This document shows, piece by piece, positions 1 through 7,150 of a stretch of DNA of 17,721 bases. The notes beneath the pieces are model-generated. The model made no database searches, was not told the origin of the DNA, and saw only the letters and a program-made list of their open reading frames with translations. The DNA is from an uncultured Bacilli bacterium (GTDB lineage: Bacteria > Bacillota_I > Bacilli_A > RF39 > UBA660), in contig CANQMB010000014.1 in NCBI GenBank assembly GCA_947624845.1, forward strand, positions 1-17,721, read 5' to 3'. Both the position numbers and the translations under genes were made by a program. Every line of letters begins with the position of its first letter. Position 1 is the first letter of the stretch.

Positions 1-410
1 ACATCTTTTATATCTAATTCTTCAGCAACTTTCTTTATCTTTTGTTCTATTAAAGAGGAACTAACATTTTGAATAGATAAAGCAAGAGCAATATTTTCAT
101 AGGCTGTTAAAGTATCGAGTAGATTAAAATCTTGGAAGATAAAGCCCAATTCTTCTCTTCTAAATTTATTAAGTTCATTACCTTTTAATTTCGTTATATC
201 AACACCTCCAACCAAGATATGTCCACTTGTTACTTTATCAATCGTGGAGATACAATTTAAAAGAGTTGTTTTTCCTGAACCAGAGGCTCCCATGAAGCAT
301 AAAAATTCACCTTTTTCTACTTCAAAAGATAAATTATCTATCGCTTTCGTTAAAGATGAACGACTACCATAGTATTTTTCAATTTTGTCTACTTTTAAAA
401 TATTTTCCAT
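1..410 (-). CDS. Bce-type ABC transporter ATP-binding protein, partial (C-terminus beyond window)
   Basis: ATPase subunit of a peptide-antibiotic detoxification or sensing transporter, acting at the cytoplasmic face of the membrane. The visible 136 residues begin MENILKVDKIEKYYG. They contain the Walker A GASGSGKTT (about residues 41-49) and the Q-loop GFIFQDFNLLDTLT; the signature, Walker B and H-loop lie past the left edge. This sequence style belongs to the MacB/LolD/BceA clade. The start is fixed by a strong GAAAGGAGAAAG ribosome site seven bases before the ATG at 410. It follows a response regulator and kinase in the order bceR-bceS-bceA of Bacillus subtilis and has its own operator and promoter. 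A BceB-type permease is expected next, outside the window. A lipoprotein-export (LolD-like) role is the alternative, but the context argues against it. Confidence 0.9.
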   Translation of the reverse strand, partial: MENILKVDKIEKYYGSRSSLTKAIDNLSFEVEKGEFLCFMGASGSGKTTLLNCISTIDKVTSGHILVGGVDITKLKGNELNKFRREELGFIFQDFNLLDTLTAYENIALALSIQNVSSSLIEQKIKKVAEELDIKD

Positions 411-433
411 AAAATCTTTCTCCTTTCGTAAAC

Positions 434-462
434 ATAATAATCCAAAAAAACTATTTTGTCGC
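434..462 (-). promoter_or_regulatory. Candidate promoter of the Bce-type ABC genes
   Basis: On the minus strand GCGACA (457-462) and TATTAT (434-439) are spaced by 17 bp. Transcription would start near 427, 17 bases before the ATG at 410. The -35 matches only at GACA, as expected for an activator-dependent promoter. The predicted BceR box is centred about 62 bp upstream of that start point. This is pattern matching only. Confidence 0.4.
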
Positions 463-482
463 ATCTTTAATATTACAAAACA

Positions 483-496
483 TTACAATTTTGTAA
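483..496. promoter_or_regulatory. Predicted BceR-type operator
   Basis: TTACA-ATTT-TGTAA is a perfect 5-bp inverted repeat with a 4-bp spacer, matching the TNACA-N4-TGTNA form I recall for BceR-like regulators. It sits three bases after the kinase stop codon and upstream of the ABC ATPase gene, where the response regulator encoded next door would act. An extra TTACA half-site lies at 473-477, ten bases away (about one helical turn). Confidence 0.65.
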
Positions 497-499
497 CAT

Positions 500-1519
500 T
501 TATTTTAAAACATCATAATATTTGTTTTTTGCGAATGTTATATACACTCTTGTGTATTCATTATATTTAGACTCTATCTCTATTTTATGTCCTAATTTTT
601 TACACATATTTTTAGCAATAAATAATCCCATTCCCGTCGATTGATTTGTATTTCTTCCATTTTCTCCTGTAAATGATTTATCAAATACCTGTTTTAAATC
701 TGATTTCTTAATTCCAATACCATTATCTTCAATTACTAAAGTTGTTTTTTCCTGTGCCTCTTGAACAAATATTTTAATATAAGAATTATCAATATTTCTT
801 CTATACTTAATACTATTATTCATTATTTGTCCTAAAATAAATTCTAACCATTTAGAATCCGTTAATATTTTATATTGGACATTTTCTACAATATAATCTA
901 TTTTATTTTCTAATAAGTCATCCATATTTTTAAGACCTACATTTTTAATCACTTTGGATAAATCTGTCTCTTTTATTAAATAATCCTTTTCAGCATTTTC
1001 TGATCGAACATAGTAAAGAACTTGATCTACATAATCTTCTAATCTTTTTAATTGTAATTTTGTCTTTTTATCAAATTGGTCTTTATGATTATTACTTATT
1101 AAAACCAAAGTAGAAAGTGGAATTTTAACTTCATGAATCCACATTTCAATATACTCTTTAAAATCTTGCATATGTTCTTCTATAAATCTTACATTTTCAT
1201 TCATCGATTTATTGATTTCATATAATGCAGACACGAGTAATTCCCCTTCATAAAATTCTGGTTTAGATAAAGTTTCTAATACCAAATAGCTTTTATCAAG
1301 AGAAGCGATATTTGCAAGTAAATTATCATAAAATTTTTTCTTTCTAAAATAGGGGATGAATAAAATAAGTAGAAAACAAAGAAGATACAAAAATGAGGAA
1401 GATAGAATAACGGATTTATCTACTTTAAATGCAAAGAAGATAAGTAAATTGAAAACATAACAAAAGATAAATACAAATAACTTATATAAATTATCTTTAA
1501 AATACGCACCTATTTTCAT
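500..1519 (-). CDS. Intramembrane-sensing histidine kinase, BceS-like
   Basis: Sensor kinase of 339 aa. Two N-terminal transmembrane helices (about residues 12-31 and 38-57) are joined by a very short outer loop, so there is no room for an extracellular sensor. This is the hallmark of Bce-type kinases, which take their signal from the partner ABC transporter. The phosphoacceptor is His129 in WIHEVKIP. The catalytic domain has the N-box QIMNNSIKYRR (about 231-241), the G1 box IEDNGIGI (263-270) and the G2 box STGMGLFIA (294-302). Its start overlaps the response regulator stop by four bases (ATGA), so the two are translationally coupled. It should phosphorylate that regulator when the transporter binds a peptide antibiotic. 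The ligand cannot be read from sequence. Confidence 0.93.
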   Translation of the reverse strand: MKIGAYFKDNLYKLFVFIFCYVFNLLIFFAFKVDKSVILSSSFLYLLCFLLILFIPYFRKKKFYDNLLANIASLDKSYLVLETLSKPEFYEGELLVSALYEINKSMNENVRFIEEHMQDFKEYIEMWIHEVKIPLSTLVLISNNHKDQFDKKTKLQLKRLEDYVDQVLYYVRSENAEKDYLIKETDLSKVIKNVGLKNMDDLLENKIDYIVENVQYKILTDSKWLEFILGQIMNNSIKYRRNIDNSYIKIFVQEAQEKTTLVIEDNGIGIKKSDLKQVFDKSFTGENGRNTNQSTGMGLFIAKNMCKKLGHKIEIESKYNEYTRVYITFAKNKYYDVLK

Positions 1520-2199
1520 GATAAAATGTACCCTATTCCCTTTCTTGTATCTATTGCATCTGCATAGCCAATTTCTTTTAATTTATTTCGAAGTCTACTG
1601 ATATTAACTGTTAAAGCATTTTCATTAATATACTCTGAATTATCCCACAATGTTGTCATCAATTCTTCACGAGTCACAATTTTATTTTGACGATTTAATA
1701 AATAAGAAAAAATAATCATTTCATTTTTTGTTAATTCGATTTCTATATCATCTTTTTTAATTATTCCTTTTTGAGAATCAAATTTTAATTCTTTATAAGT
1801 TAATTCATTTCCATTTATATTGTAATTTGTTGTTGTTCTTTTTAACACTGCTCCAATTCTTAAAAGAAGAATATTAGGATTATACGGTTTTGTAACATAA
1901 TCATCAGCACCATAGGAAATCGATAACGCTTCTTCGATTTCCGAATTCTTGCTCGTAACCATGATCACAGGTATATCAGAAATTTTTCTTATGTTTTGTA
2001 GCAAATACTTCCCATCTATTTTAGGAATATTAATATCTAATAAAATTAAATCTGGTTTTAACTTTAAAATCTTGGGAATTGGATCTTCAAAATCTTCCAA
2101 TATTATAGGTTGATAATTATTTTCAACAAGCAAAGAAGAAAGTTCTTTGGCAATGACTTCTTCATCTTCTATAATCATAATTTTTATCAATGGAATCAT
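1516..2199 (-). CDS. OmpR/PhoB-family response regulator, BceR-like
   Basis: DNA-binding response regulator of 227 aa. The receiver domain (about 5-120) has the acidic pocket IIEDEE (Asp12), the phosphoacceptor Asp55 in LILLDINIP, Thr/Ser in VIMVTSKN and Lys in YVTKPYNP. A winged-helix Trans_reg_C domain fills about 125-227, with TREELMTTLWD, the recognition segment ENALTVNISRLRNKL and the terminal RGIGYILS. It is the first gene of a unit with the kinase and has its own promoter. The ATG at 2199 has AAGGA about six bases upstream. An internal TTG at 2190 would give the more typical start MIKIMIIEDE, so the exact start is slightly uncertain. The likely target is the TTACA-N4-TGTAA box at 483-496. 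Confidence 0.93.
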   Translation of the reverse strand: MIPLIKIMIIEDEEVIAKELSSLLVENNYQPIILEDFEDPIPKILKLKPDLILLDINIPKIDGKYLLQNIRKISDIPVIMVTSKNSEIEEALSISYGADDYVTKPYNPNILLLRIGAVLKRTTTNYNINGNELTYKELKFDSQKGIIKKDDIEIELTKNEMIIFSYLLNRQNKIVTREELMTTLWDNSEYINENALTVNISRLRNKLKEIGYADAIDTRKGIGYILS

Positions 2200-2213
2200 C
2201 TCATTTCCTTTTT

Positions 2214-2222
2214 ATTATACCA
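2214..2222 (-). promoter_or_regulatory. Extended -10 promoter of the two-component genes
   Basis: TGG-TATAAT on the minus strand is an extended -10 element. The best -35 at 17-bp spacing is GAGTCA, a poor match. The predicted start point is near 2207, leaving a leader of only about seven bases before the ATG at 2199. It lies just after the terminator of the upstream ABC operon. Confidence 0.6.
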
Positions 2223-2255
2223 TGGCTTTTTCTTTTTGACTCTTACAATCTTGAA

Positions 2256-2289
2256 ACAAAAAACAAATCCAAATGGACTTGTTTTTTGT
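2256..2289 (-). terminator. Intrinsic terminator of the GntR-ABC operon
   Basis: The inverted repeat 2257-2270 / 2275-2288 forms a 14-bp stem (one G-U pair) with a 4-base loop. The 3' arm ends in TTGTTTTTTG, which supplies the U tract. It begins a few bases after the permease stop (2294) and precedes the regulator promoter, separating the two transcription units. Confidence 0.75.
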
Positions 2290-2293
2290 CTTC

Positions 2294-2926
2294 TTAAAAT
2301 TCCTTCTTTTGTTGTATTTTTAATGAAATTTGACACGATATATATAAAAGAAGGAGACTCGAAAGAATTAAAGTGATGACCCAATCGTTTTTTAAGAATG
2401 AAAATAGATTTAAAATATTTGCCACATCTATAAAGTTTAAAAGAAATCCTCCTAGAATACCAATTCCAAATACCATGATAAAAATAATAATTCTAGCTCT
2501 TTCAATTCCAAATTTATAGATAATGGGATACATGATGGATAAAACTAAAATCGTTCCGAAGATTTCTCCTACCATCGTATATAAAATATAAGTATAATCT
2601 ATATTTTTGGTATGAAGAGAAGAAAGAAGAATGGATAGTACCATCGTAATCGTTGTCACTAGAAAAATTAATAAAATTGTGGCTACATATTTCGCTTTTA
2701 CACAATTTTTTCTGCCATCGGGTAGACAACTTGCATAGGCATTCCAATGATTGAAATCATCATAACTAAAAGTAGAAATCATCACCAAAACACTAATGAA
2801 TGGTAATATAATAGAAATATCGATTTCTCCACTGATTCCCATAGCAATATAGAAAACTAATAAAATGACTAATAACATAAAATTATTTTTCATCAATGCA
2901 AAATCTTTTTTAATAAATCCTAACAT
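2294..2926 (-). CDS. ABC-2 type transporter permease, YtrA-operon type
   Basis: Integral membrane subunit of 210 aa with about six hydrophobic segments. It starts MLGFIKKDFALMKNN and has the cytoplasmic LPDGRKNCVKAKYV motif after the first two helices, corresponding to the LP-x-RKE-x(2)-KY segment of the ABC2_membrane_5 family. Its start overlaps the ATPase stop by seven bases and is preceded by a GGGGG ribosome site seven bases upstream, so the two are coupled. It presumably forms the membrane channel for the ATPase encoded at 2920-3783. The substrate is unknown; related Ytr transporters respond to cell-wall-active antibiotics. A terminator follows directly, so this is the last gene of the operon. 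Confidence 0.85.
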   Translation of the reverse strand: MLGFIKKDFALMKNNFMLLVILLVFYIAMGISGEIDISIILPFISVLVMISTFSYDDFNHWNAYASCLPDGRKNCVKAKYVATILLIFLVTTITMVLSILLSSLHTKNIDYTYILYTMVGEIFGTILVLSIMYPIIYKFGIERARIIIFIMVFGIGILGGFLLNFIDVANILNLFSFLKNDWVITLILSSLLLLYISCQISLKIQQKKEF

Positions 2927-3783
2927 GATTTTTCCCCCTTTATCATTAAAATCATCAAATCATCGAGTGTCATCTTATCAATGGTTTTAATATCATATTT
3001 CTTTTTAAATTCCTGTTGATTTTCTATTAATATTTCATACTGATATTTGTTTTTCTTATATCGTATATAATCTTTGGGATCTATTTTTTGAAACTCTTCC
3101 TCCCGACATTTGACAATACCATATTGCTCAAGTATTTCATCTTTCGTTTTTGATAGAAGAATTTTTCCTTGATTGATAAAAGTAATGTAATCTGCAATAT
3201 GTTCTAAATCTGTCGTCATATGGCTGGATAATAAAATCGAACAAGTCTCATTTTGAATAAAATCTTGAAATAAATCGAGCACCTCTGTTCTCGCAATTGG
3301 ATCGAGTCCTGATGTTGGTTCATCTAAAATTAATAATTTTGGATGATGAGCCAAGGCAGTAATAATTTCTAATTTTTTTCTCATTCCTTTAGAAAACGTT
3401 TTGATTGGCTTATTGGAAGGAAGTAAAAACTTTTCTAAGTATTGATTAAATAGATTAGAATCCCAAGTTTTATAAACATCTTTCATTATCCGATTGATAT
3501 CCCGTGCCGTTAAAATTTCGGGGAAAAACATATCATCGAGTACAACCCCGATTTCTTCTTTTATTTGCTTTTCTTCTTTTAAATGATCTCTCCCCAATAG
3601 CTGAATTTCTCCACTATCTTTTTTTATGATATTCAAAAGTGCCTTAATCGTGGTCGTCTTTCCGGCCCCATTTTCACCAATAAAGCCCATAATCATTCCC
3701 TCAGGTAAGGAAAAAGAAACATCTTTTAATTCAAAATTATCATATTTTTTATTTAAATTTTTAACTTCTAGAATATTTTTCAT
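2920..3783 (-). CDS. ABC transporter ATP-binding protein, YtrB/BcrA-like
   Basis: ATPase of 287 aa. It has Walker A GENGAGKT (36-43), a degenerate signature FSKGMRKKLE (about 130-139, normal for this exporter group), Walker B LLILDEPTSGLD (150-161) and the H-loop histidine in LLSSHM. After about residue 210 comes a C-terminal extension rich in Lys and Glu. I place the start at 3783 (MKNILEVKNL), because AGGAGG lies nine bases upstream. An in-frame ATG at 3801 sits directly in front of that AGGAGG and has no ribosome site. The gene overlaps the 3' end of gntR by 23 bases and the permease by seven, so all three are coupled. Substrate unknown. Peptide-antibiotic or bacitracin-type resistance, or membrane-stress export, are the likely roles. 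Confidence 0.92.
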   Translation of the reverse strand: MKNILEVKNLNKKYDNFELKDVSFSLPEGMIMGFIGENGAGKTTTIKALLNIIKKDSGEIQLLGRDHLKEEKQIKEEIGVVLDDMFFPEILTARDINRIMKDVYKTWDSNLFNQYLEKFLLPSNKPIKTFSKGMRKKLEIITALAHHPKLLILDEPTSGLDPIARTEVLDLFQDFIQNETCSILLSSHMTTDLEHIADYITFINQGKILLSKTKDEILEQYGIVKCREEEFQKIDPKDYIRYKKNKYQYEILIENQQEFKKKYDIKTIDKMTLDDLMILMIKGEKSC

Positions 3784-4162
3784 TTTCACTATCCTCCTCA
3801 TATAAAATATGAATCATCTCTATGATTACTTTTTCTTCAATTCCATTCATTTTGGCCATTGTCACTGCTTTATCTACAAAATTTTCTATCTTATTTAACT
3901 GTTCTTCTTTCACCAATTCTTTATTAATCTCTGCTACGTAAATTCCCTTGGAGGGGATCATGGTTACATAACCCTCTTTTTCCAATTCTTCATATGCATT
4001 TTTGGTCGTAATGACACTACATCGAAGATCTTTTGCCAAATTTCGAATCGATGGCAGTAAAGTTCCCGCTTTTAATTCATTCGTTACAATTTTTCCCTTG
4101 ATTTGTTCTTTGATCTGTTCATAAATTGGAATTTTACTTGAATTACTAATAATAATTTCCAT
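3761..4162 (-). CDS. GntR-family transcriptional regulator, YtrA subfamily
   Basis: Small repressor of 133 aa. The N-terminal winged helix-turn-helix (about 10-75) has IPIYEQIKEQIKGKI, LLPSIRNLAKDLRCS and YEELEKEGYV, all diagnostic of GntR. It has only a short helical tail instead of a large effector domain, typical of YtrA/YhcF types that control an adjacent ABC operon. The start at 4162 has AAGGAG six bases upstream. An in-frame ATG further up (4213) would lie on the promoter and is rejected. It is first in the operon with the ATPase and permease. It most likely autoregulates by binding the TGTATATA repeats that cover its own -10, with release under envelope stress. Confidence 0.9.
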   Translation of the reverse strand: MEIIISNSSKIPIYEQIKEQIKGKIVTNELKAGTLLPSIRNLAKDLRCSVITTKNAYEELEKEGYVTMIPSKGIYVAEINKELVKEEQLNKIENFVDKAVTMAKMNGIEEKVIIEMIHILYEEDSENEKYSRS

Positions 4163-4173
4163 AAGCTTCTCCT

Positions 4174-4205
4174 TGTATATATTTATTATATACAGGTTAT
4201 ATACA
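4174..4205. promoter_or_regulatory. Predicted GntR operator: palindrome plus a third half-site
   Basis: TGTATATA (4174-4181) and TATATACA (4187-4194) form a perfect 8-bp inverted repeat with a 5-bp spacer that includes part of the -10. A further TATATACA copy at 4198-4205 begins exactly 11 bp after the second. Binding would block the -10 and spacer of the gntR promoter. Confidence 0.65.
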
Positions 4206-4213
4206 GCTGTCAA
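4185..4213 (-). promoter_or_regulatory. Consensus sigma-A promoter of the gntR-ABC operon
   Basis: On the minus strand TTGACA (4208-4213), a 17-bp spacer and TATAAT (4185-4190) all match the consensus. The start point is near 4178 with a leader of about 16 bases carrying AAGGAG. So strong a promoter implies tight repression, consistent with the overlapping operator. Confidence 0.88.
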
Positions 4214-4220
4214 GCCATAG

Positions 4221-4244
4221 AAAAAAGGGATGTCATCATCCCTT
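4221..4244 (-). terminator. Intrinsic terminator of the acyltransferase operon
   Basis: AAGGGATG-ATGA-CATCCCTT on the minus strand is an 8-bp perfect stem with a 4-base loop, followed by TTTT. It lies four bases after the acyltransferase stop and eight bases before the gntR -35 box. Confidence 0.85.
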
Positions 4245-4247
4245 GCT

Positions 4248-5330
4248 CTACGTTGAAAGTGCAGTCGAATTTTTCTTCTCTTTCCACTTTTGAATCAGTT
4301 TTCTACAGATCGTATCAATCCCTTGCCTCGTGAAGTCAACAATAGCAAAACTAATAAAAATAATGATAGAAGAAAGAAGAATGTATAAAATTAAATGTTC
4401 TCCTTGCAAGTGTTCTTTAGTTTTCAAAAGAGACCACATATATGTATTTAATTTACCATCATGTAGAATATAAATTCCTAAAGTAGTTGAGGCAATTTTA
4501 TTAATCATTCGATTAGGTTTGATTTTTATTTTTAAGAACACTTCAAATAAAGAAACACTCGTAATCAACATTAAAATATTGTTCGGCGTCCAAAAATAGG
4601 CCACTTCTTCTGTACCAATTTTAGAAAAAATATCTCTAAAATAATAAATAATTGGAATGGCAAGAACCATAAGTAAAAAAGAGAGACTTCCCCATAATAT
4701 AGATTTTGGAATCGTATCGTAATATTTAATTGGATATTTCTTAAGATAAGCCCCAACAAAATAGATAACAATGGCCCATATAAGCCTAGAATAATTTAAT
4801 AATGTTTCTGACGTATTATAAAAGAATCCAAAAAAAGTAGGAATAATACAGAAGACTGTCAATAAAATAAATAACAATTTTTGATAGTCTTTCTTTTTTA
4901 GATTTTGAATTAATATGTTGAAATAAGGAGAAAATAAATAGACTAATACATAGACAGTGACGAACCAATAATCATTTAGGATGGTTGGGAAAAATAAAAG
5001 AAACCAATCTCTTTTTCTATATATAGAATGAATGCCAAGATTTAAAGCAATCGCCATACTAATCAAATGATAAAATTCAATTTCCAACAAGAGATGAATT
5101 AATTTTCGAAAAGAAAATTTCCCATCGATCATAAAATAACCTGTAATTAAGAAAAATATATTGACTCCAAGTTCTCCAAATAAATAAAATACTTTTACGA
5201 TAAAAGAATTTAAGTTTAAAGTTTCAAAAACATAGCCACTCTTATATACATAGTGAAAACTGATAATCAGTAGCATAGAGATGATTCTTAATAATTCTAT
5301 ATTGGATTGTCTTACTGTTTTTTTGCTCAT
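4248..5330 (-). CDS. Acyltransferase 3 family membrane protein
   Basis: Integral membrane O-acyltransferase of 360 aa with about ten hydrophobic segments. It opens with the family signature NIELLRIISMLLIISFHY (about 10-27), including the conserved His. NIFFLITGYFMI follows and FSFRKLIH lies in the next loop, as in Acyl_transf_3 proteins such as the membrane half of OatA. There is no C-terminal SGNH esterase domain, so the final acceptor may be a lipid-linked sugar or be served by another protein. AAGGAG seven bases before the ATG supports the start. It lies 17 bases after the stop of the polytopic protein upstream and is the last gene of that operon. The context suggests O-acetylation of a surface glycan. 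Acceptor unknown. Confidence 0.88.
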   Translation of the reverse strand: MSKKTVRQSNIELLRIISMLLIISFHYVYKSGYVFETLNLNSFIVKVFYLFGELGVNIFFLITGYFMIDGKFSFRKLIHLLLEIEFYHLISMAIALNLGIHSIYRKRDWFLLFFPTILNDYWFVTVYVLVYLFSPYFNILIQNLKKKDYQKLLFILLTVFCIIPTFFGFFYNTSETLLNYSRLIWAIVIYFVGAYLKKYPIKYYDTIPKSILWGSLSFLLMVLAIPIIYYFRDIFSKIGTEEVAYFWTPNNILMLITSVSLFEVFLKIKIKPNRMINKIASTTLGIYILHDGKLNTYMWSLLKTKEHLQGEHLILYILLSSIIIFISFAIVDFTRQGIDTICRKLIQKWKEKKNSTALST

Positions 5331-5347
5331 TTTGAATCTCCTTCATG

Positions 5348-6904
5348 TTATAGCAAACTTAAATACCGCCAAATATCTAGTATGGTAATCCAATTGACCA
5401 TTACCATAAAGAAAGTAAAGAGCCCATATATCCATTTAGCATTCCATTTCAATTTATGAATTAGGAAATCACACCCTTCGACAAAAAGAGGAATCATTGC
5501 CCATGAAAAATAAATTGAAAATAATGGTGCTTCTCCACTACTCCATTTTATCACAACAAAAAGGAAAAATGCAAAAAGAAACCAAAAAGTATTTATCTTC
5601 GTAAAAAGATCTTTTCTTTTATGAATCATTCCAACAACCATAACTCCAATTAATAAAATTGAAATAAAACTAAATTTTTCATATAGACTAGTCCAAAGAT
5701 AAATATGGTTAGTCACGGTCGATGGCAAGGCAATAAAACAGTGTTGAATCATCTTCGTTGTCAAAATTATATTTTGTAGCAATGAAAAATTCGTTGCCGT
5801 AAACTTTGTAGTTATTTCGTGAATTTCAGATAAACCATAGACAAAAACATGAGCGCGACCAAAGCAGATAAAGGCCAATATCGCTAAAATTAAAATAGAG
5901 AATAACTTTTTAATTTTGTTTTTTAATGAATCATCTACAAAAAATTCACAAACGGAAGCAATGGCACTCGTTAAGATCGTACCGGCTGCAGCGATGAGTG
6001 GAATTTTGGATTTTTCTTTATTCGTACAAAGCGTATAGAAGTACAAAACTAGTAAAAAGACACACACTTGATATTTTTCCAAAAACAAAGTAAATAAAAG
6101 AGTCGGAAAAGAAAGCATATAGAGTATGAAAACAATTTTCTTTTTGGCTAGTTTTTCAATTAATAAACCAACTAAAATTAAAAATTGGGAATTGATTATT
6201 TGTAATAAGATGGCCATGATCACCGTATAAAGTTGTCCTGTTGCAATGTTTTTCGCAATCACATTAATAATGGCATATAAAGGGAAACTATAAAGACCAT
6301 AGAGTGGATGACGAACGCTCCAATAAACAGAGGAATGTACAAAATTTCCAAAAACATCTCCCGAGTCAATAGAATAAACTTTATCATATTGAAAGAACCA
6401 CTGATAATTGGTAGTATAGGCCAAGACAATTAAAAAAATAGAAGAAGCAGTGGCAACGGCATATGCCTTTTTTTCCCATGAGTTTAGACTTTTATAAAAG
6501 TCTAAAAGCCATGTTTTTATTTTATATAAAACCCGTTGAACTAAATATACAATTGAAAAGAAAGATAATATAAAATACTGAAGTTCAAACGGATTAAACC
6601 CATACTTTTGAAAAGAATCTTGAACTACTAAAGCTTTTGTAAAATAAAATTTTCTTAATATCACAATGGATCCTATTACCACAAAAAGTGTAAATAGAAG
6701 ATTTTTTTTCGTAATTTGAATACTATCCCGATATGTATTTTTATAATAGATAGCGGCACAAATAAATGATACAAAACAAGTAAATAACATATTGATAATA
6801 CTATAATATTTTATAGGAATGAGTTCAAAAGATAAAACACTACTGGATAGGGCAAAAAGAATGCCTCCCAAGATTTCTAATATTCTCAAATTTCTCTTCT
6901 TCAT
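5348..6904 (-). CDS. Polytopic membrane protein, possibly a GT-C-fold glycosyltransferase
   Basis: Not a family I can name with confidence. It has 518 aa, is strongly hydrophobic, and shows roughly 11-13 predicted membrane helices. A polar stretch with acidic IDSGDVF (about 179-185) followed by RHPLYGLYSFP (198-208) resembles the loop in GT-C-type lipid-linked-sugar transferases where acidic residues and an RHP motif sit. The start at 6904 (MKKRNLRILE) is chosen because AAGGAG lies seven bases upstream. An in-frame TTG at 6970 and an ATG at 6922 lack ribosome sites. A hairpin ends one base before the ribosome site. It is co-transcribed with the acyltransferase, so the pair may build and decorate a surface polymer. 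An alternative is a generic O-antigen-ligase-like or uncharacterised membrane protein. Confidence 0.75.
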   Translation of the reverse strand: MKKRNLRILEILGGILFALSSSVLSFELIPIKYYSIINMLFTCFVSFICAAIYYKNTYRDSIQITKKNLLFTLFVVIGSIVILRKFYFTKALVVQDSFQKYGFNPFELQYFILSFFSIVYLVQRVLYKIKTWLLDFYKSLNSWEKKAYAVATASSIFLIVLAYTTNYQWFFQYDKVYSIDSGDVFGNFVHSSVYWSVRHPLYGLYSFPLYAIINVIAKNIATGQLYTVIMAILLQIINSQFLILVGLLIEKLAKKKIVFILYMLSFPTLLFTLFLEKYQVCVFLLVLYFYTLCTNKEKSKIPLIAAAGTILTSAIASVCEFFVDDSLKNKIKKLFSILILAILAFICFGRAHVFVYGLSEIHEITTKFTATNFSLLQNIILTTKMIQHCFIALPSTVTNHIYLWTSLYEKFSFISILLIGVMVVGMIHKRKDLFTKINTFWFLFAFFLFVVIKWSSGEAPLFSIYFSWAMIPLFVEGCDFLIHKLKWNAKWIYGLFTFFMVMVNWITILDIWRYLSLL

Positions 6905-6918
6905 ATTTTTACTCCTTA

Positions 6919-6941
6919 CCATAAATCTATATACTTTATGG
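6919..6941. repeat. 23-nt near-palindrome (inverted copy of the folD terminator hairpin)
   Basis: Arms CCATAAA (6919-6925) and TTTATGG (6935-6941) flank a 9-base centre. Its reverse complement matches 7158-7180 at 22 of 23 positions. In the mRNA of the polytopic-protein gene it folds one base upstream of the AAGGAG ribosome site (6912-6917). On the plus strand it is followed by TTTTGAGTTTTTTT, so it looks like a terminator in that direction. Confidence 0.7.
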
Positions 6942-6982
6942 TTTTGAGTTTTTTTGGCTTTATTTTTCAATCTTTTTTTTAC

Positions 6983-7071
6983 TTTGACTAAAAATTTGAC
7001 TAATTTTATCTTTTGTCGAAATTTGTCGTATCACTTGATTTTTCTTTGTTTCACCAAAAAATATTTGACTA
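6983..7071. repeat. Short direct repeats in the non-coding 6905-7198 region
   Basis: The 294-base gap between the polytopic-protein gene and folD has no plausible gene. It contains TTTGACTA at 6983, 6995 and 7064, and TTTGTCG at 7012 and 7022, with spacings of 12 and 10 bp. These could be regulator sites upstream of the minus-strand membrane operon. I found no convincing -35/-10 pair; TTGAAA at 7139-7144 is a weak candidate. The region is extremely AT-rich, so chance repetition is possible. Confidence 0.35.
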
Positions 7072-7150
7072 CAAAACAAGAGAAATAATGAGTAAAACAT
7101 TGCCTATTTCTTTAATTTATTGTATATTATTTTTAGTTTTCAAGCAGAAA

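Noticed and set aside
385..570. Plus-strand 61-codon ORF across the kinase-transporter gap
   Set aside because: It is opposite the ABC start, its operator and the kinase 3' end, and is rich in Phe/His/Ile as expected from an antisense AT-rich frame.
2196..2384. Small minus-strand ORF between the permease and the response regulator
   Set aside because: It runs in another frame through the permease 3' end, the terminator and the regulator promoter, and has low-complexity Lys/Phe composition.
4163..4213. N-terminal extension of the GntR regulator
   Set aside because: It would translate the -10, spacer and -35 of a consensus promoter; the ATG at 4162 has AAGGAG and gives the normal family start.
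6905..6970. Longer version of the polytopic protein starting at TTG 6970 or ATG 6922
   Set aside because: No ribosome site precedes either codon, the added residues are a Lys-rich tail encoded by the hairpin region, and AAGGAG seven bases before 6904 clearly marks the start.
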